From Microbacterium natoriense (GTDB lineage: Bacteria; Actinomycetota; Actinomycetes; Actinomycetales; Microbacteriaceae), in NCBI RefSeq assembly GCF_030816295.1, contig NZ_JAUSXV010000001.1, forward strand, positions 372,001 through 436,000: a DNA stretch of 64,000 nt. Reading direction: 5' to 3'. Below the pieces are notes generated by a model, which ran no database searches, was not told where the DNA came from, and worked only from the letters and a program-made list of their open reading frames with translations. The translations under genes and the position numbers were made by a program. The stretch's first letter is position 1, and each line of letters begins with the position of its first letter. This document shows positions 34,559 through 43,840 of the stretch, piece after piece.

Positions 34559-36102
34559 GACGGCACCGCCAGGGGACCCGACGAACGGTCGCCCCGCACG
34601 CGCTTGAGCACGAGCTCCGCGCTGATCAGGCACATCGGGAGCCCCACCCCCGGGATCGTCGTCGCGCCGGCGAGCAGCAGCCCCTCGACCCCGCGGGCCT
34701 TGGTGCTGCCGCGGAAGAATGCGCTCTGCCGCAGAGTGTGCGCCGGGCCGATCGCGCCACCGCGCCATGAGCCGTACTCGCGCTCGAAGTCGGCGGGTCC
34801 GATGGTGCGCCTCACCGTGACCCGCTCGGCGAGGTCGGGTACGCCCGCCCACGACGAGACCTGGCCGATCGCGGCGTCCGCGATCCGCTCCACCTCCGCC
34901 GCACCCTCGCCGTCTTCTCCGCCGGCGCCGATCGTCGTGTCGGCGGGCACAGGGATCAGCACGAAGAGGTTCTCGTGCCCCTGGGGCGCGACCGATGCGT
35001 CTGTCGCACTAGGGCGGCAGACGTACAGCGAGGCGGGATCGGGGATCCGCGGGTCGGCCCCGTAGATCGCGTCGAACCCCTCTTCCCAGTCCTCGGCGAA
35101 GAACAGCGTGTGATGTGCGAGCTCGGGGAGCTCGCCTCTGACGCCGAGCAACGCCAGGACCGCGCCGGGCCCAGGGTCGCGGCGCTTCCACCAGCGGATG
35201 CTGTGACGCCGATGCCGCGGTTCGAGCAGCTGCTGCTCGGTGACGTGCAGGTCGGCCGTCGAGACGACCCGGTCTGCGGTGAAGACACGTCGCGTGCCAT
35301 CCGGCGACAGGGCGTCGACCCCGCGCACGCGCCTCCCCTCGACGATGATGCGGGTGACGCGGTGCCCCGTGAGGACCTTCACGCCCTTCTGCTCGGCGAG
35401 CCGGGCGATCGCGTCGATCACCGCTCCGAATCCACCCCGCGGGTACAGGACCCCCTGATCGACGTCGAGGTGGCTCATCAGGTGATACATGCTCGGCGCC
35501 GCCGCCGGTGAGGTGCCGAGGAACACCGAGAGGTACCCCAGCACCTGCTGCACGCGGCGCGAACCGGAGTGGGCGGCGATGAAGCGGTCGAGCGGTTGCC
35601 CCAGCAGGCGCAGCAGGGTCGGCAGGCGTCGTAGCGTCTCCCGATCGGCGACACCGCCGAGGGTCTCGAAGTTCGTGTAGAGGAACCGCCTGGTCGCGAT
35701 GTCGTAGGTCTCGGCGGCGGAGTCGAAGTACGTCCGCAGCGGAGCAGCGGATGCCGGGTCCAGCCCGATGATCGCCTCTCTGGCGTTCTGCGCCGGGAGG
35801 TCGAAGGGTTCGGCGTCGCCTTCGAAGTACACGCGGTAGCCGGGGTCTAGACGCACCAGGTCGAGCTGCTCGGCCGCCGAGGTCCCCAGCATCCGGAAGA
35901 AGTGATCGAACACCTCGGGCATCAGGTACCACGACGGACCGGTGTCGAACGTGAAGCCGTCCTTCCGCCAGGTGCCCGCTCGACCGCCGAGCTCGTCGCG
36001 CGCCTCGAGAAGCGTGACATCGTGACCGTCCTGCGCGAGGAGCGCGGCCGTGGCGAGGCCCGAGATCCCGCCGCCGACGACCACGATCGTCTCACCTGTC
36101 AT
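34555..36102 (-). CDS. crtI: Phytoene desaturase
   Basis: 515 residues. The dinucleotide loop VVVGGGISGLATAALLAQDGH is at the N-terminus, GGRAGTW follows, and the carotenoid-oxidoreductase C-terminal block is GLLLAGATTIPGVGLPMCL (within 20-residue limits of the motif region, about residues 465-483). It converts phytoene to lycopene with FAD. ATG 36102 overlaps the crtB stop. Confidence 0.95.
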   Translation of the reverse strand: MTGETIVVVGGGISGLATAALLAQDGHDVTLLEARDELGGRAGTWRKDGFTFDTGPSWYLMPEVFDHFFRMLGTSAAEQLDLVRLDPGYRVYFEGDAEPFDLPAQNAREAIIGLDPASAAPLRTYFDSAAETYDIATRRFLYTNFETLGGVADRETLRRLPTLLRLLGQPLDRFIAAHSGSRRVQQVLGYLSVFLGTSPAAAPSMYHLMSHLDVDQGVLYPRGGFGAVIDAIARLAEQKGVKVLTGHRVTRIIVEGRRVRGVDALSPDGTRRVFTADRVVSTADLHVTEQQLLEPRHRRHSIRWWKRRDPGPGAVLALLGVRGELPELAHHTLFFAEDWEEGFDAIYGADPRIPDPASLYVCRPSATDASVAPQGHENLFVLIPVPADTTIGAGGEDGEGAAEVERIADAAIGQVSSWAGVPDLAERVTVRRTIGPADFEREYGSWRGGAIGPAHTLRQSAFFRGSTKARGVEGLLLAGATTIPGVGLPMCLISAELVLKRVRGDRSSGPLAVPS

Positions 36103-36968
36103 CGGCCGCTCCGGCCGACGAGGGCGCACAGGAGAACCCAGGCTTTGACAGACGCCGGCACGGTGATCCGATGCCGGCTGATCTCCGCGGCAGGCGTGGC
36201 CGAGAGCCGCTCGTTCAGCTTCTCGAACAGTCCGGCGGCAGCGCTGGTCGCCCGCCGTGCTCGGGGCGGCAAGGCGCTGATGGCACGCCGCGCGACGGCG
36301 AGATCGGCCGCGATGTCCGCCACCACCGCATCCTTCTGCTCCTCGCCGAACCTCTCCGGCCCCACCCCGGGGAGATAGCTGCGCCCCAGACGATCCCGAT
36401 CGTCGGCGAGGTCCCGCAGGAAGTTGACCTTCTGGAACGCGGCGCCCAGCCGCCGCGCCCCCTCTTCCGTCTCGTCGCTGATCTCGTCGCCGGGGCGCTC
36501 CTGTATGAAGACCCGCAGACACATCGAACCCACCACCTCGGCCGAACCGTGGATGTAGCGGCGATACGCCGCATCGTCGAAGACGGCGGGAGGGGCGATA
36601 TCCGTGCGCATCGAGTCGAAGAAGTCCGTCACCAGCGCGGGCGCGATGCCGGCTTCGCGAGCCGTGACGGCGAAGGCGTGGACGACGAGGTTCGCGCTGA
36701 AGCCTCGGCGCATGGCGGCGAGGGTCTCGGCTTCGAGGGCGTCGAGCACGGTCCTCGTCTCACCGGCATCCATCCCCGCCTCTGCCGCCGGCCCGTCGAC
36801 GATCTCGTCGGCCACGCGCACGAGCGCGTACACGTCGGCGATGCCCGCGCGCACCCGCCTGGTCAGCAGCCGGCTGGCCAGCCCGAACGAGGTCGAGTAG
36901 GCGCCGATGACCCGGGCCGACGAGGTCCGTGCGGTTCTCGTGTACAGCGCGAGCCCCGTGGCGGTCAC
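36099..36968 (-). CDS. crtB: Phytoene synthase
   Basis: 289 residues. The two Asp-rich motifs are VRVADEIVDG and NFLRDLADDRDRLGRSYLP; YSTSFGLASRLL near the N-terminus is also typical. It condenses two geranylgeranyl diphosphates to phytoene. GTG start at 36968 overlaps, in the restored frame, the crtE stop (GTGA). In the sequence as given, crtE and crtB run on as one open frame. Confidence 0.93.
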   Translation of the reverse strand: MTATGLALYTRTARTSSARVIGAYSTSFGLASRLLTRRVRAGIADVYALVRVADEIVDGPAAEAGMDAGETRTVLDALEAETLAAMRRGFSANLVVHAFAVTAREAGIAPALVTDFFDSMRTDIAPPAVFDDAAYRRYIHGSAEVVGSMCLRVFIQERPGDEISDETEEGARRLGAAFQKVNFLRDLADDRDRLGRSYLPGVGPERFGEEQKDAVVADIAADLAVARRAISALPPRARRATSAAAGLFEKLNERLSATPAAEISRHRITVPASVKAWVLLCALVGRSGR

Positions 36969-38015
36969 GACTCGCGCTCCGCGCATCGCCGCACGAGCGG
37001 AACCACGCTCGGCCTTCAGCTGCTCCGGCAGCCCCGACTGCTCGATGCGCTCGCAGGTCTTCTCGCACTGTCGCGACAGGTGCAGTTCGACGCGCGCTCG
37101 CGCGCCGCTCTCGGTGAGGGCGCGTCGCAGCCGGTCGGCGGCATCCGCATCGAGCGACCGGCGGCCGAAGAGGTGACGCGCGTCCTTCCACGGCTCGCTG
37201 CCCTCGGCGTAGGCGATCAGAAGGGTCTGCTTGCCCTCGCGCAGGTCTCCGTCGATCGGCTTGCCGAGTGCTGCAGCCGAGCCGAAGACGCCAAGCAGGT
37301 CATCGCGCAGTTGATAGACGAAGCCGAGCATCGTGCCGATCTCGGCGAGCTCGGTCTCGGCCTGCGCACCGGCTCCCGCAAGCAGCGCACCCGCTCGCAG
37401 CGGCGCCGAGAACGAGTAGACGGCCGTCTTGTCGTGCATCATGCCCGTGATCTCGGGGATCGTGACGTCCACTGCGCCGAGGGCGAGGCCGACATCGGCG
37501 AGTTCACCCGCCGCGGTCGAGAACAGGCATTGGTCGATGAGCTCGTGCAGGGCAGTCCGGGCCTCCGACGGGATACTCGCGATCACGGAGTGCGCGGCGC
37601 TGATGAGCAGATCACCGGCGAGAACCCCTGACGCGTCGCCCCAGGCCGTCGCGGCGTCAGGGGCGAGGCCTCGATCGAGCGCATCGCCGACGAAGGCGCC
37701 CTGAAGATTCGGGCGTCCTCGCCGCACGAGGTCCCCGTCGAGGACGTCGTCGTGCAGGAGGAATGCGGTGTGCAGCAGTTCGAAGGCGAGGGACGCCGCC
37801 ACCGCGTCGTCGTGCGCGTCGCCCCCGAGGGCGTTGTGCGCGAGGAGGAGCAGCCGAGGCCGGATCCGCTTTCCCCCGCTGCACGCCAGGCCGATGCGCT
37901 CCCAGAGGCGTCGGTAGGAGGGACCGGCAGTGGATGCTCGCGAGATGCGCTCGGCCAGAAACCCGTCGAGCGCGGCGTCCACCGCGGCGAGCGCCTGCCG
38001 TTCGTCGGTGATCAC
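36965..38015 (-). CDS. crtE: Geranylgeranyl diphosphate synthase, with an apparent +1 frameshift near its end
   Basis: About 350 residues. First Asp-rich motif LLHDDVLDGD, second YQLRDDLLGVF; GGKRIRPRLLL and DGDLREGKQT complete the polyprenyl-synthase pattern. GTG 38015 overlaps the idi stop. As given, the frame passes through without a stop into crtB. Removing one base near 37003-37014 gives a C-terminus VVPLVRRCAERES and a TGA that overlaps the crtB GTG exactly, the same four-base coupling seen at the other junctions idi-crtE, crtB-crtI, crtI-crtYe and crtYe-crtYf. Confidence 0.85.
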
Positions 38016-38569
38016 CTCTGCCGCTCCATCAGGGGAAGGGCGCCGGGGATGCCGGACATCTGCTCGAGCTGCTCCACGAGCCACGGGCTGAACGCCCACG
38101 GCGCGAGCCGTGCCGACTCGACCAGGGCTTCGGGTTCGACCCATCGCGCATCCATCGCCTCGTCGGGGTTGCAGACCGGGTCGCCGACGGCGGTGGCGAC
38201 GTACACCGGGCAGATCTCGTTCTCGACGATTCCCGAGACGTCGACCGCGCGGTAACGGAAGTCGGGCAGCACGAGTCTGACGTCGCGCAGCGTGACGCCC
38301 AGTTCGTCGCCCGCACGGCGGTCCACCGCATCCGGAACGGGCTCGAACGGCTGCGGGTGACCGCAGAAGGCGTTGGTCCAGGTGCCCGGCCACGTCTTCT
38401 TGCCCAGAGCGCGCCTGGTCACGAGAACGCGCCGTCCGTCTTCGTGGACGAGGTGGCACGAGAACGCGAGGTGGAGCGGGGTATCGGAGTGGTGCACCTC
38501 CGATTTCAGGGCGGCGCCGATGCCGCTGCCGTCATCGCTCAACAGCACGACTCGCTCTTGGCTGGTCAT
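38012..38569 (-). CDS. idi: Isopentenyl-diphosphate delta-isomerase, type 1
   Basis: 185 residues. Nudix-like: LAFSCHLVHEDGRRVLVTRR, KKTWPGTWTNAFCGHPQP (catalytic Cys) and ENEICPVYVA with the conserved Glu. It makes DMAPP for the carotenoid genes. ATG 38569 has GAGGTGCGGG before it; an ATG at 38587 lacks a ribosome binding site. First gene of the operon. Confidence 0.93.
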   Translation of the reverse strand: MTSQERVVLLSDDGSGIGAALKSEVHHSDTPLHLAFSCHLVHEDGRRVLVTRRALGKKTWPGTWTNAFCGHPQPFEPVPDAVDRRAGDELGVTLRDVRLVLPDFRYRAVDVSGIVENEICPVYVATAVGDPVCNPDEAMDARWVEPEALVESARLAPWAFSPWLVEQLEQMSGIPGALPLMERQR

Positions 38570-38596
38570 CCCGCACCTCTCGATCAAAGTGTTTCA

Positions 38597-38617
38597 CCAA
38601 GTTAATAGTATTCTTGG
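38597..38617. promoter_or_regulatory. Candidate operator for the carotenoid operon
   Basis: CCAAG and CTTGG form an inverted repeat around an AT-rich centre (TTAATAGTATT) in the 79-bp region between idi and the divergent MarR gene. It is the most AT-rich spot nearby and fits a MarR site. Confidence 0.5.
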
Positions 38618-38647
38618 CGTACTTTCAAACCGGATTAGGATCGAGTC

Positions 38648-39220
38648 ATGCGCAAGCCCGCCGAGGACGCGGCCCCTCCGGCCATGTCTCTCGTCGACCC
38701 CCGGGTGATGGACCCCGATCACGAACTGGTCAGCAGAGACCACCTGTCAGCGGGCGAGATCGACGAGATCGTCGCCGTGCTGGAGGCGATGAGCCTCTGG
38801 CGAGAGCGAGAGAGGGCGATGAGCGACGAGGCGCGGCGGTACATGCGCCTCGGCGACACCGACATGAGGGCGCTGCGGTTCCTCATCGCCGCTCAGCGCC
38901 ATGGCGTCGTCGCCACCCCGGGGTCGATCGCGGCGCACCTGGGCATCTCCCCCGCCGCCGCCACGAAGCTCGTCGACCGACTCGAGGCCGGAGGTCACAT
39001 CCGCCGCATCGCGGACACGGGTGATCGTCGGCGCACGTCGATCGAGGTCACCGAGTCGACGAAGGCGTCGGCGAGAGCATCCGTCGGCCGCAGTCATGCC
39101 CGACGCTTCGACGCCGTCGCCGGCCTCTCACCGGACGATCGCCGTGCCGTGCTCCGATTCTTCGACGCCCTCGTGAGCTCGTCGACGTGGACGGAGCCCG
39201 ACGAGGCCGCGCACCTGTGA
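38648..39220 (+). CDS. MarR-family regulator, likely of the carotenoid operon (CrtR-like)
   Basis: 190 residues, longer than most MarR proteins because of a 45-residue N-terminal extension. Winged helix: TPGSIAAHLGISPAAATKLVDRLEAGGHIRRIADTGDRRRTS. It is divergent from idi. In Corynebacterium glutamicum the MarR protein CrtR, divergent from crtE, represses the crt genes and responds to geranylgeranyl diphosphate; a similar role here is inference from position. Confidence 0.88.
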   Translation: MRKPAEDAAPPAMSLVDPRVMDPDHELVSRDHLSAGEIDEIVAVLEAMSLWRERERAMSDEARRYMRLGDTDMRALRFLIAAQRHGVVATPGSIAAHLGISPAAATKLVDRLEAGGHIRRIADTGDRRRTSIEVTESTKASARASVGRSHARRFDAVAGLSPDDRRAVLRFFDALVSSSTWTEPDEAAHL

Positions 39221-39226
39221 CGACGC

Positions 39227-40768
39227 TCACTTCCCGTCGGCCTCTGCTGCGGCCGTGATGCGCGCCGCCATCCCCGCGAAGATGAGCCCGTGGAACGGCA
39301 GCACCGCCAACCAGTACAACCGCCCGCTCAGCCCCTTCGGGAAGAACACCGCCCGCTGCTCGTAACGAGCGGCGTCACCATCGCGAACGGCACGCAGCTC
39401 AAGCCACGCCTCCCCGGGCACTCGCATCTCCGCCCGCAGGCGCAGCAGGGATCCGGCATTCGTCACGTCGACGGCCTCGACGCGCCAGAAGTCGATCGCG
39501 TCACCCACGCGGACCCTCGTGCGGTTGCGTCGACCGCGCGTGAGCCCCACGCCTCCCATGACCCGATCCATCCATCCCCTCGTCGCCCAAAGCAGCGGCG
39601 ACGAGTACCAGCCGTTCGCGCCGCCGATCCCGAGTATCACCGCCCACAGCCGTTCGACCGACGCGGATGTCTCGAGCTCTCGCCGATCGGTGAAGACCGC
39701 ACGCCCCGCCCAGTCAGGATCGCTCGGCAGAGGATCGCTGGGCGCACCCGACACCTCGGCGTCCTGCCAGCTCGTCTCGACCATGTCGGCGTCGAGACGC
39801 CCCAGCGCCAGACGCACAGCACGGCGATAGGGCGTCAGCCCTTCGTCGGGTGGCGGGATGAGAGCATCGATGTCATCGCTCTTCACGACGCATTCGTTCT
39901 GCAGGGAGGCCACGAGAGGCCGGGCGATCGCGTGGGGAACGGGTGTGACCAGGCCCACCCACAGCGATGCGAGGCGAGGCGTGAGCACCGGCAGAGGGGC
40001 GATCGCACGTTGCGGAAGATTCGCCTCGACGGCGTATCCGTTCATCATCTGCCCGTACCTGAGGATGTCCGGGCCGCCGATGTCGACGGTGCGGTTGACG
40101 CCGGACGGTACGCGAGCGGCGCCCAGCAGATAGTGCAGCACGTCGCGCACGGCGATGGGCTGGATGCGATTGCGCACCCACTTCGGCGCCGGCATGTAGG
40201 GCAGGACCTCGGTGAGATGCCTGATCATCTCGAACGAGGCCGACCCCGACCCGATCACCACGCCCGCCTGCAGCACGAGTGCGGGAACGCCGGAGCTCAG
40301 CAGGGTCTCTCCCACCTCGACGCGCGATCGCAGATGCGGAGAGAGCTCGACCTCGTCGGGATGCAGTCCGCCCAGGTAGACGATCCGCCGCACTCCGTGC
40401 GTCTTCGCTGCACGGGCGACGACGCCCGCGGTCCGCCGATCGGTCTCTTCGAAGTCCTTGCCCGCTCCCATCGAGTGGATGAGGAAGTAGATCAGGTCGA
40501 CATCGCGCACGGCACGGCCGACGGCCTCTGCGTCACCCGCATCGCCCTCGACGATCTCGCAGTCGTCACCCCAGGGTGAGGAGGCGACGCGAGCAGGATC
40601 CCGCGCCAGCACACGAACCCGGTACCCCGCGTCGATCAGCCGCGGTGTCAGCCGCCCTCCGATGTAGCCGGTCGCTCCGAGTACGAGCGCCCGGGGCGCA
40701 GTGCCGTCTTCGCGGGGCACGGCGCGCAGCGCCTCTTCGCGCCCGGTCGGATACGTGAGTTCGGTCAT
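39227..40768 (-). CDS. SDR-like NAD(P)-binding protein with DUF2867 domain
   Basis: About 513 residues. N-terminal atypical SDR: LVLGATGYIGGRLTPRLIDAGY, YFLIHSMGAG. C-terminal third from about residue 350 is the DUF2867 domain (WAVILGIGGANGWY, then ending VLPFHGLIFAGMA). The function of this fusion is not known. Start taken at ATG 40768; a GTG at 40804 is possible. It ends six bases from the convergent MarR gene. Confidence 0.85.
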   Translation of the reverse strand: MTELTYPTGREEALRAVPREDGTAPRALVLGATGYIGGRLTPRLIDAGYRVRVLARDPARVASSPWGDDCEIVEGDAGDAEAVGRAVRDVDLIYFLIHSMGAGKDFEETDRRTAGVVARAAKTHGVRRIVYLGGLHPDEVELSPHLRSRVEVGETLLSSGVPALVLQAGVVIGSGSASFEMIRHLTEVLPYMPAPKWVRNRIQPIAVRDVLHYLLGAARVPSGVNRTVDIGGPDILRYGQMMNGYAVEANLPQRAIAPLPVLTPRLASLWVGLVTPVPHAIARPLVASLQNECVVKSDDIDALIPPPDEGLTPYRRAVRLALGRLDADMVETSWQDAEVSGAPSDPLPSDPDWAGRAVFTDRRELETSASVERLWAVILGIGGANGWYSSPLLWATRGWMDRVMGGVGLTRGRRNRTRVRVGDAIDFWRVEAVDVTNAGSLLRLRAEMRVPGEAWLELRAVRDGDAARYEQRAVFFPKGLSGRLYWLAVLPFHGLIFAGMAARITAAAEADGK

Positions 40769-40844
40769 GGGCCGAGCGTAGGCCGCGGTCACGCTCTCCG
40801 ACACGGTGTTGACACGACCCGCAGAGCGATGGGTTTCTTGCCGG

Positions 40845-40860
40845 ACGACAGAAACGTCGT
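40845..40860. promoter_or_regulatory. Small inverted repeat between response regulator and SDR gene
   Basis: ACGAC, six bases, GTCGT. It lies 25 bases past the response-regulator stop and 77 bases before the SDR start on the same strand, so it could be a weak terminator or an operator. Confidence 0.3.
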
Positions 40861-40884
40861 AACGGGATCGGTTTCAACTGATTG

Positions 40885-41490
40885 TCAGAGCCACCCGTTC
40901 TCGTAAGCGATTCGGGCTGCCTCAAGTCGTTGCGCGGCCCCGAGTTTTGTCATCGCGGACGAGATGAGGTTGCGCACGCTCCCTTCCGAAAGATGCATGG
41001 CGGCCGCGACTGCCGAGGTGGACGCGTCGACCAGGAGCGAGACGAGGACCTGGGCTTCTCGTCTCGTGAGAGGAGAATCGCCGAGCGCGAAGCTCTCTGA
41101 GGCGAGCATGGGATCCAGGACGAGACCGCCTCTGTGAATTGTACGGATGGCGTCGAAGAGCTCTGCGGGAGGCGTGTCTTTGAGGAGGAATCCAGACGCA
41201 CCCAATTTCACCGCGCGGCTCAAGTAGCCCGGGCGCGCGAAGGCTGTCAGCATGAGAATGCGACACGCGTTCTCACCCGACAGAATCTCCGCTGCAGCGG
41301 CGATCCCGTCCTGAAGCGGCATGTGCACGTCCATCAGAACAAGGTCCGGCGCAAGCGTGTGCGCCAATTGCACTGCCTCCACCCCCGTCGAGGCCTCTCC
41401 GACGACGTCGAAGTCCGCTTCATACGACAAGATCGCCGCGATCGAGTGCCGGATGAGGGATTGGTCGTCTGCTACGAGTATCCGAATCAT
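40885..41490 (-). CDS. NarL/FixJ-type response regulator
   Basis: 201 residues. Receiver domain: VADDQSLIRHS, phospho-acceptor Asp in LVLMDVHMP, Thr in LMLTAFA, Lys in FLLKDTPP. LuxR-type helix-turn-helix C-terminus: LTRREAQVLVSLLVDASTSAVAAAMHLSEGSVRNLIS region. The ATG overlaps the kinase stop (ATGA), so they are a pair. Confidence 0.93.
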   Translation of the reverse strand: MIRILVADDQSLIRHSIAAILSYEADFDVVGEASTGVEAVQLAHTLAPDLVLMDVHMPLQDGIAAAAEILSGENACRILMLTAFARPGYLSRAVKLGASGFLLKDTPPAELFDAIRTIHRGGLVLDPMLASESFALGDSPLTRREAQVLVSLLVDASTSAVAAAMHLSEGSVRNLISSAMTKLGAAQRLEAARIAYENGWL

Positions 41491-43787
41491 CTGTGCTCCT
41501 CAACTGTCCAGTGCGCCGCCACCTTGAATCCTCTCGCAGAGCGGGGACCGAACGTAGCCGTTGCGCCCGCGAGGTCCATCCGCTCGGTGATCCCCAATAG
41601 GCCAGTTCCCCGGTTCGTGTCCGACTTTCGCGGTTCGCCATCGTCGGCGACCACGATTTCGGACCGGGTCAGCGTCACGGTGCAGATGCTCACTTTCGTG
41701 CTGTGCCGAAGAATGTTGGTGATGGCTTCCCGCACAAGGAATGCGGCTGCCGGCGCGATCGTCGCTGGCACATCGTCGGCGGTCCCATTGACGACCATTT
41801 TCACGCCAATGGCTTCCAATGTGTCTCGTCCGACCACGAGTTCTTCTCGCAATGTTGGCAGACGTCGCTCGTAGACGACGTCCCTCATCTGCCTCTGTGC
41901 ATGACGTACGTATTGTTCAAGCTCGAGGAGCGGATCTGTCGCGCGCGACGGTACCCGATCGAGTGCAAGACCCACCAGCGCGGCTTTCGCCGCCGCCGCC
42001 GAAAGCGTGTTCCCCAGCGAATCATGAAGGTCGCGAGCGATGCGAAGCCGCTCGTAGCGCACGGCGGCCGGCAGCTCGTTGGCTTGAGCGAATCGCAGCT
42101 GAGTGCCGTCCGCCGCGGTAGCGCGGATCACTACGGCGAAGAGAGCCGAGACGCCAAGGATGACGATCGCCGAGATGGCGACACCCATGCCGTGAGTCGT
42201 CCAGGTGACGACCGCGATCATGATGATCGCGGCGCAGAAAATCACGGGCACGATTCTCGCTGTCGGAAGGAGAAGGAGAAGGCAGAAGATGACGATCTGC
42301 AGCGCGGGCAGGTGGGCAGTGTGATCAAGAAGCACGTACGGGACGATGGAAGGAATCACGAACCATAGGCCCGCTCCTCGCCGTCCGGCCTGCCTGCCGG
42401 CGGACCACCATGTCGCGACGACGCTGACCGCCGCAAAGAACGACAAGGACAGCGCTGAGACCAACTGCTGAGAGGGACTGGACGCTTGGGAGATGGCCCC
42501 CACAATGCCGAGAACGGCCGTGAGATGAACGCCTGCCACTCCTCCTCGCACGAGGACGACCGCCCGCCTGTCCCAAGCCGGGGCATTCGGAGGCGCCTCG
42601 TTGGGATCATCCGACACGGCGCGATCAGGAGCGACGCCCAGAATCGGATTCTCTCCTGCCCATCTCCCTGTGATTGCGAACCCGGTCTGTGCGTGTACGT
42701 CAAGGCTGAGAGCGCCTCCTGCGGCCGCGACGTACTGAGCGAGATCGTCGAGTTCCTTATTGCAGGCATCCGCTCTGCTGCGCCCACGTCGATCGTCGGC
42801 GACCGTGACAGACGTCTTGCGAAGTGAGATGGTGCAGACTCTCGCATTGCTGTGACGAAGAACGTTCGAGGTTGCTTCTCGAATGAGATGAGCGGCCGTC
42901 TCACGAGCGGCCGCTGGAACTTGGGCGGATGACCCCGAGATGGTCACGTCGATGCCTGCCGACGCGAGTGATGACCTGGCCTCCATGACCTGAGCGTCCA
43001 AGTCCGTCCGTCGATATCCGAGAACGGATCTACGCATCTCCTGAAGAGCCGACCTCACGATCCGATGCGCGTCCTGAACGAGATCGCGCGCACGCTCGGC
43101 ATCGCCTTCCAGGGCCAGCTGGGCCGCGACGACAGATTGAAGCGCTTGCTCGAGATAGGGGTCCATCCCCTGTTCTATCTCGTGCAGGATCCGAGTGCGC
43201 TCAATGCTGACAGCGTTGGGGAGCAGCTGCTCCCGAGTCGTTCGGAGCAGCGTCGCAGTCCTCGTCGAGAGCCCGATGGCAGCGCCAAGCAAAGAGACCA
43301 CAGCGCAGATGGCGACTCCGGCGCCGATGTCGACGAAACTCAACCCGCCGAACACGGGATTGGCCCCGGCGAAGATGATCGCACCCACCCCGAGCGCGAT
43401 CGAGCCGATCAGCGGGAGCAGCGCGCCGACCTCGAAGATCAGGATGAGCCACGCGGGCCATCCCCCGGTTCCGCCTAGGACTGCATATGGAGAGAAGGCC
43501 CCTACGGTGAGAAGCATCAGAACGCACCGTGCGCCCAATCGCCGCTGTGGCGCGAACCAGCAGGCCGTGACACTCACAACGGCGAAAATGCCGAGAAGCA
43601 CGAGCGGGATGACCGCGACTCCCGCACCGTCGCCGATGCCGACATGCTCTACCAGTTCGATGCCGAGGAGAAGGTGCGCGAGAGCGAATGCGATCCGAAG
43701 GAGCACCCTTGCGTTGGCATCCCAGGGCAGCGGGTCGCTGCCTGATGTTCCGGTCAGGTGGATCTGAAGCCGGCGATATCGTGACAT
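41487..43787 (-). CDS. Two-unit sensor histidine kinase (tandem duplicated membrane-kinase modules)
   Basis: 766 residues. Unit 1: membrane helices about 25-175, a HisKA_3-like segment with His202 (ERTRILHEIEQ), N-box REATSNVLRHS, VTVADD, but no G-box after it. Unit 2: helices about 405-555, ERLRIARDLHDSLGNTL (His588), N-box REAITNILRHS, VADDGE and the G-box NRGTGLLGITERM. The opening parts align with each other (PWDANARVLL with AWDRRAVVLV; VVSVTACW with VVSVVATW). Thus an internal duplication in which unit 1 has lost the ATP lid. ATG 43787; partner of the response regulator downstream. Confidence 0.88.
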   Translation of the reverse strand: MSRYRRLQIHLTGTSGSDPLPWDANARVLLRIAFALAHLLLGIELVEHVGIGDGAGVAVIPLVLLGIFAVVSVTACWFAPQRRLGARCVLMLLTVGAFSPYAVLGGTGGWPAWLILIFEVGALLPLIGSIALGVGAIIFAGANPVFGGLSFVDIGAGVAICAVVSLLGAAIGLSTRTATLLRTTREQLLPNAVSIERTRILHEIEQGMDPYLEQALQSVVAAQLALEGDAERARDLVQDAHRIVRSALQEMRRSVLGYRRTDLDAQVMEARSSLASAGIDVTISGSSAQVPAAARETAAHLIREATSNVLRHSNARVCTISLRKTSVTVADDRRGRSRADACNKELDDLAQYVAAAGGALSLDVHAQTGFAITGRWAGENPILGVAPDRAVSDDPNEAPPNAPAWDRRAVVLVRGGVAGVHLTAVLGIVGAISQASSPSQQLVSALSLSFFAAVSVVATWWSAGRQAGRRGAGLWFVIPSIVPYVLLDHTAHLPALQIVIFCLLLLLPTARIVPVIFCAAIIMIAVVTWTTHGMGVAISAIVILGVSALFAVVIRATAADGTQLRFAQANELPAAVRYERLRIARDLHDSLGNTLSAAAAKAALVGLALDRVPSRATDPLLELEQYVRHAQRQMRDVVYERRLPTLREELVVGRDTLEAIGVKMVVNGTADDVPATIAPAAAFLVREAITNILRHSTKVSICTVTLTRSEIVVADDGEPRKSDTNRGTGLLGITERMDLAGATATFGPRSARGFKVAAHWTVEEHR

Positions 43788-43840
43788 CCCGACGGAGGGG
43801 CTCGTGCGTTCGCGCCCTGGATTCAACGTTGCGCCCCCTC

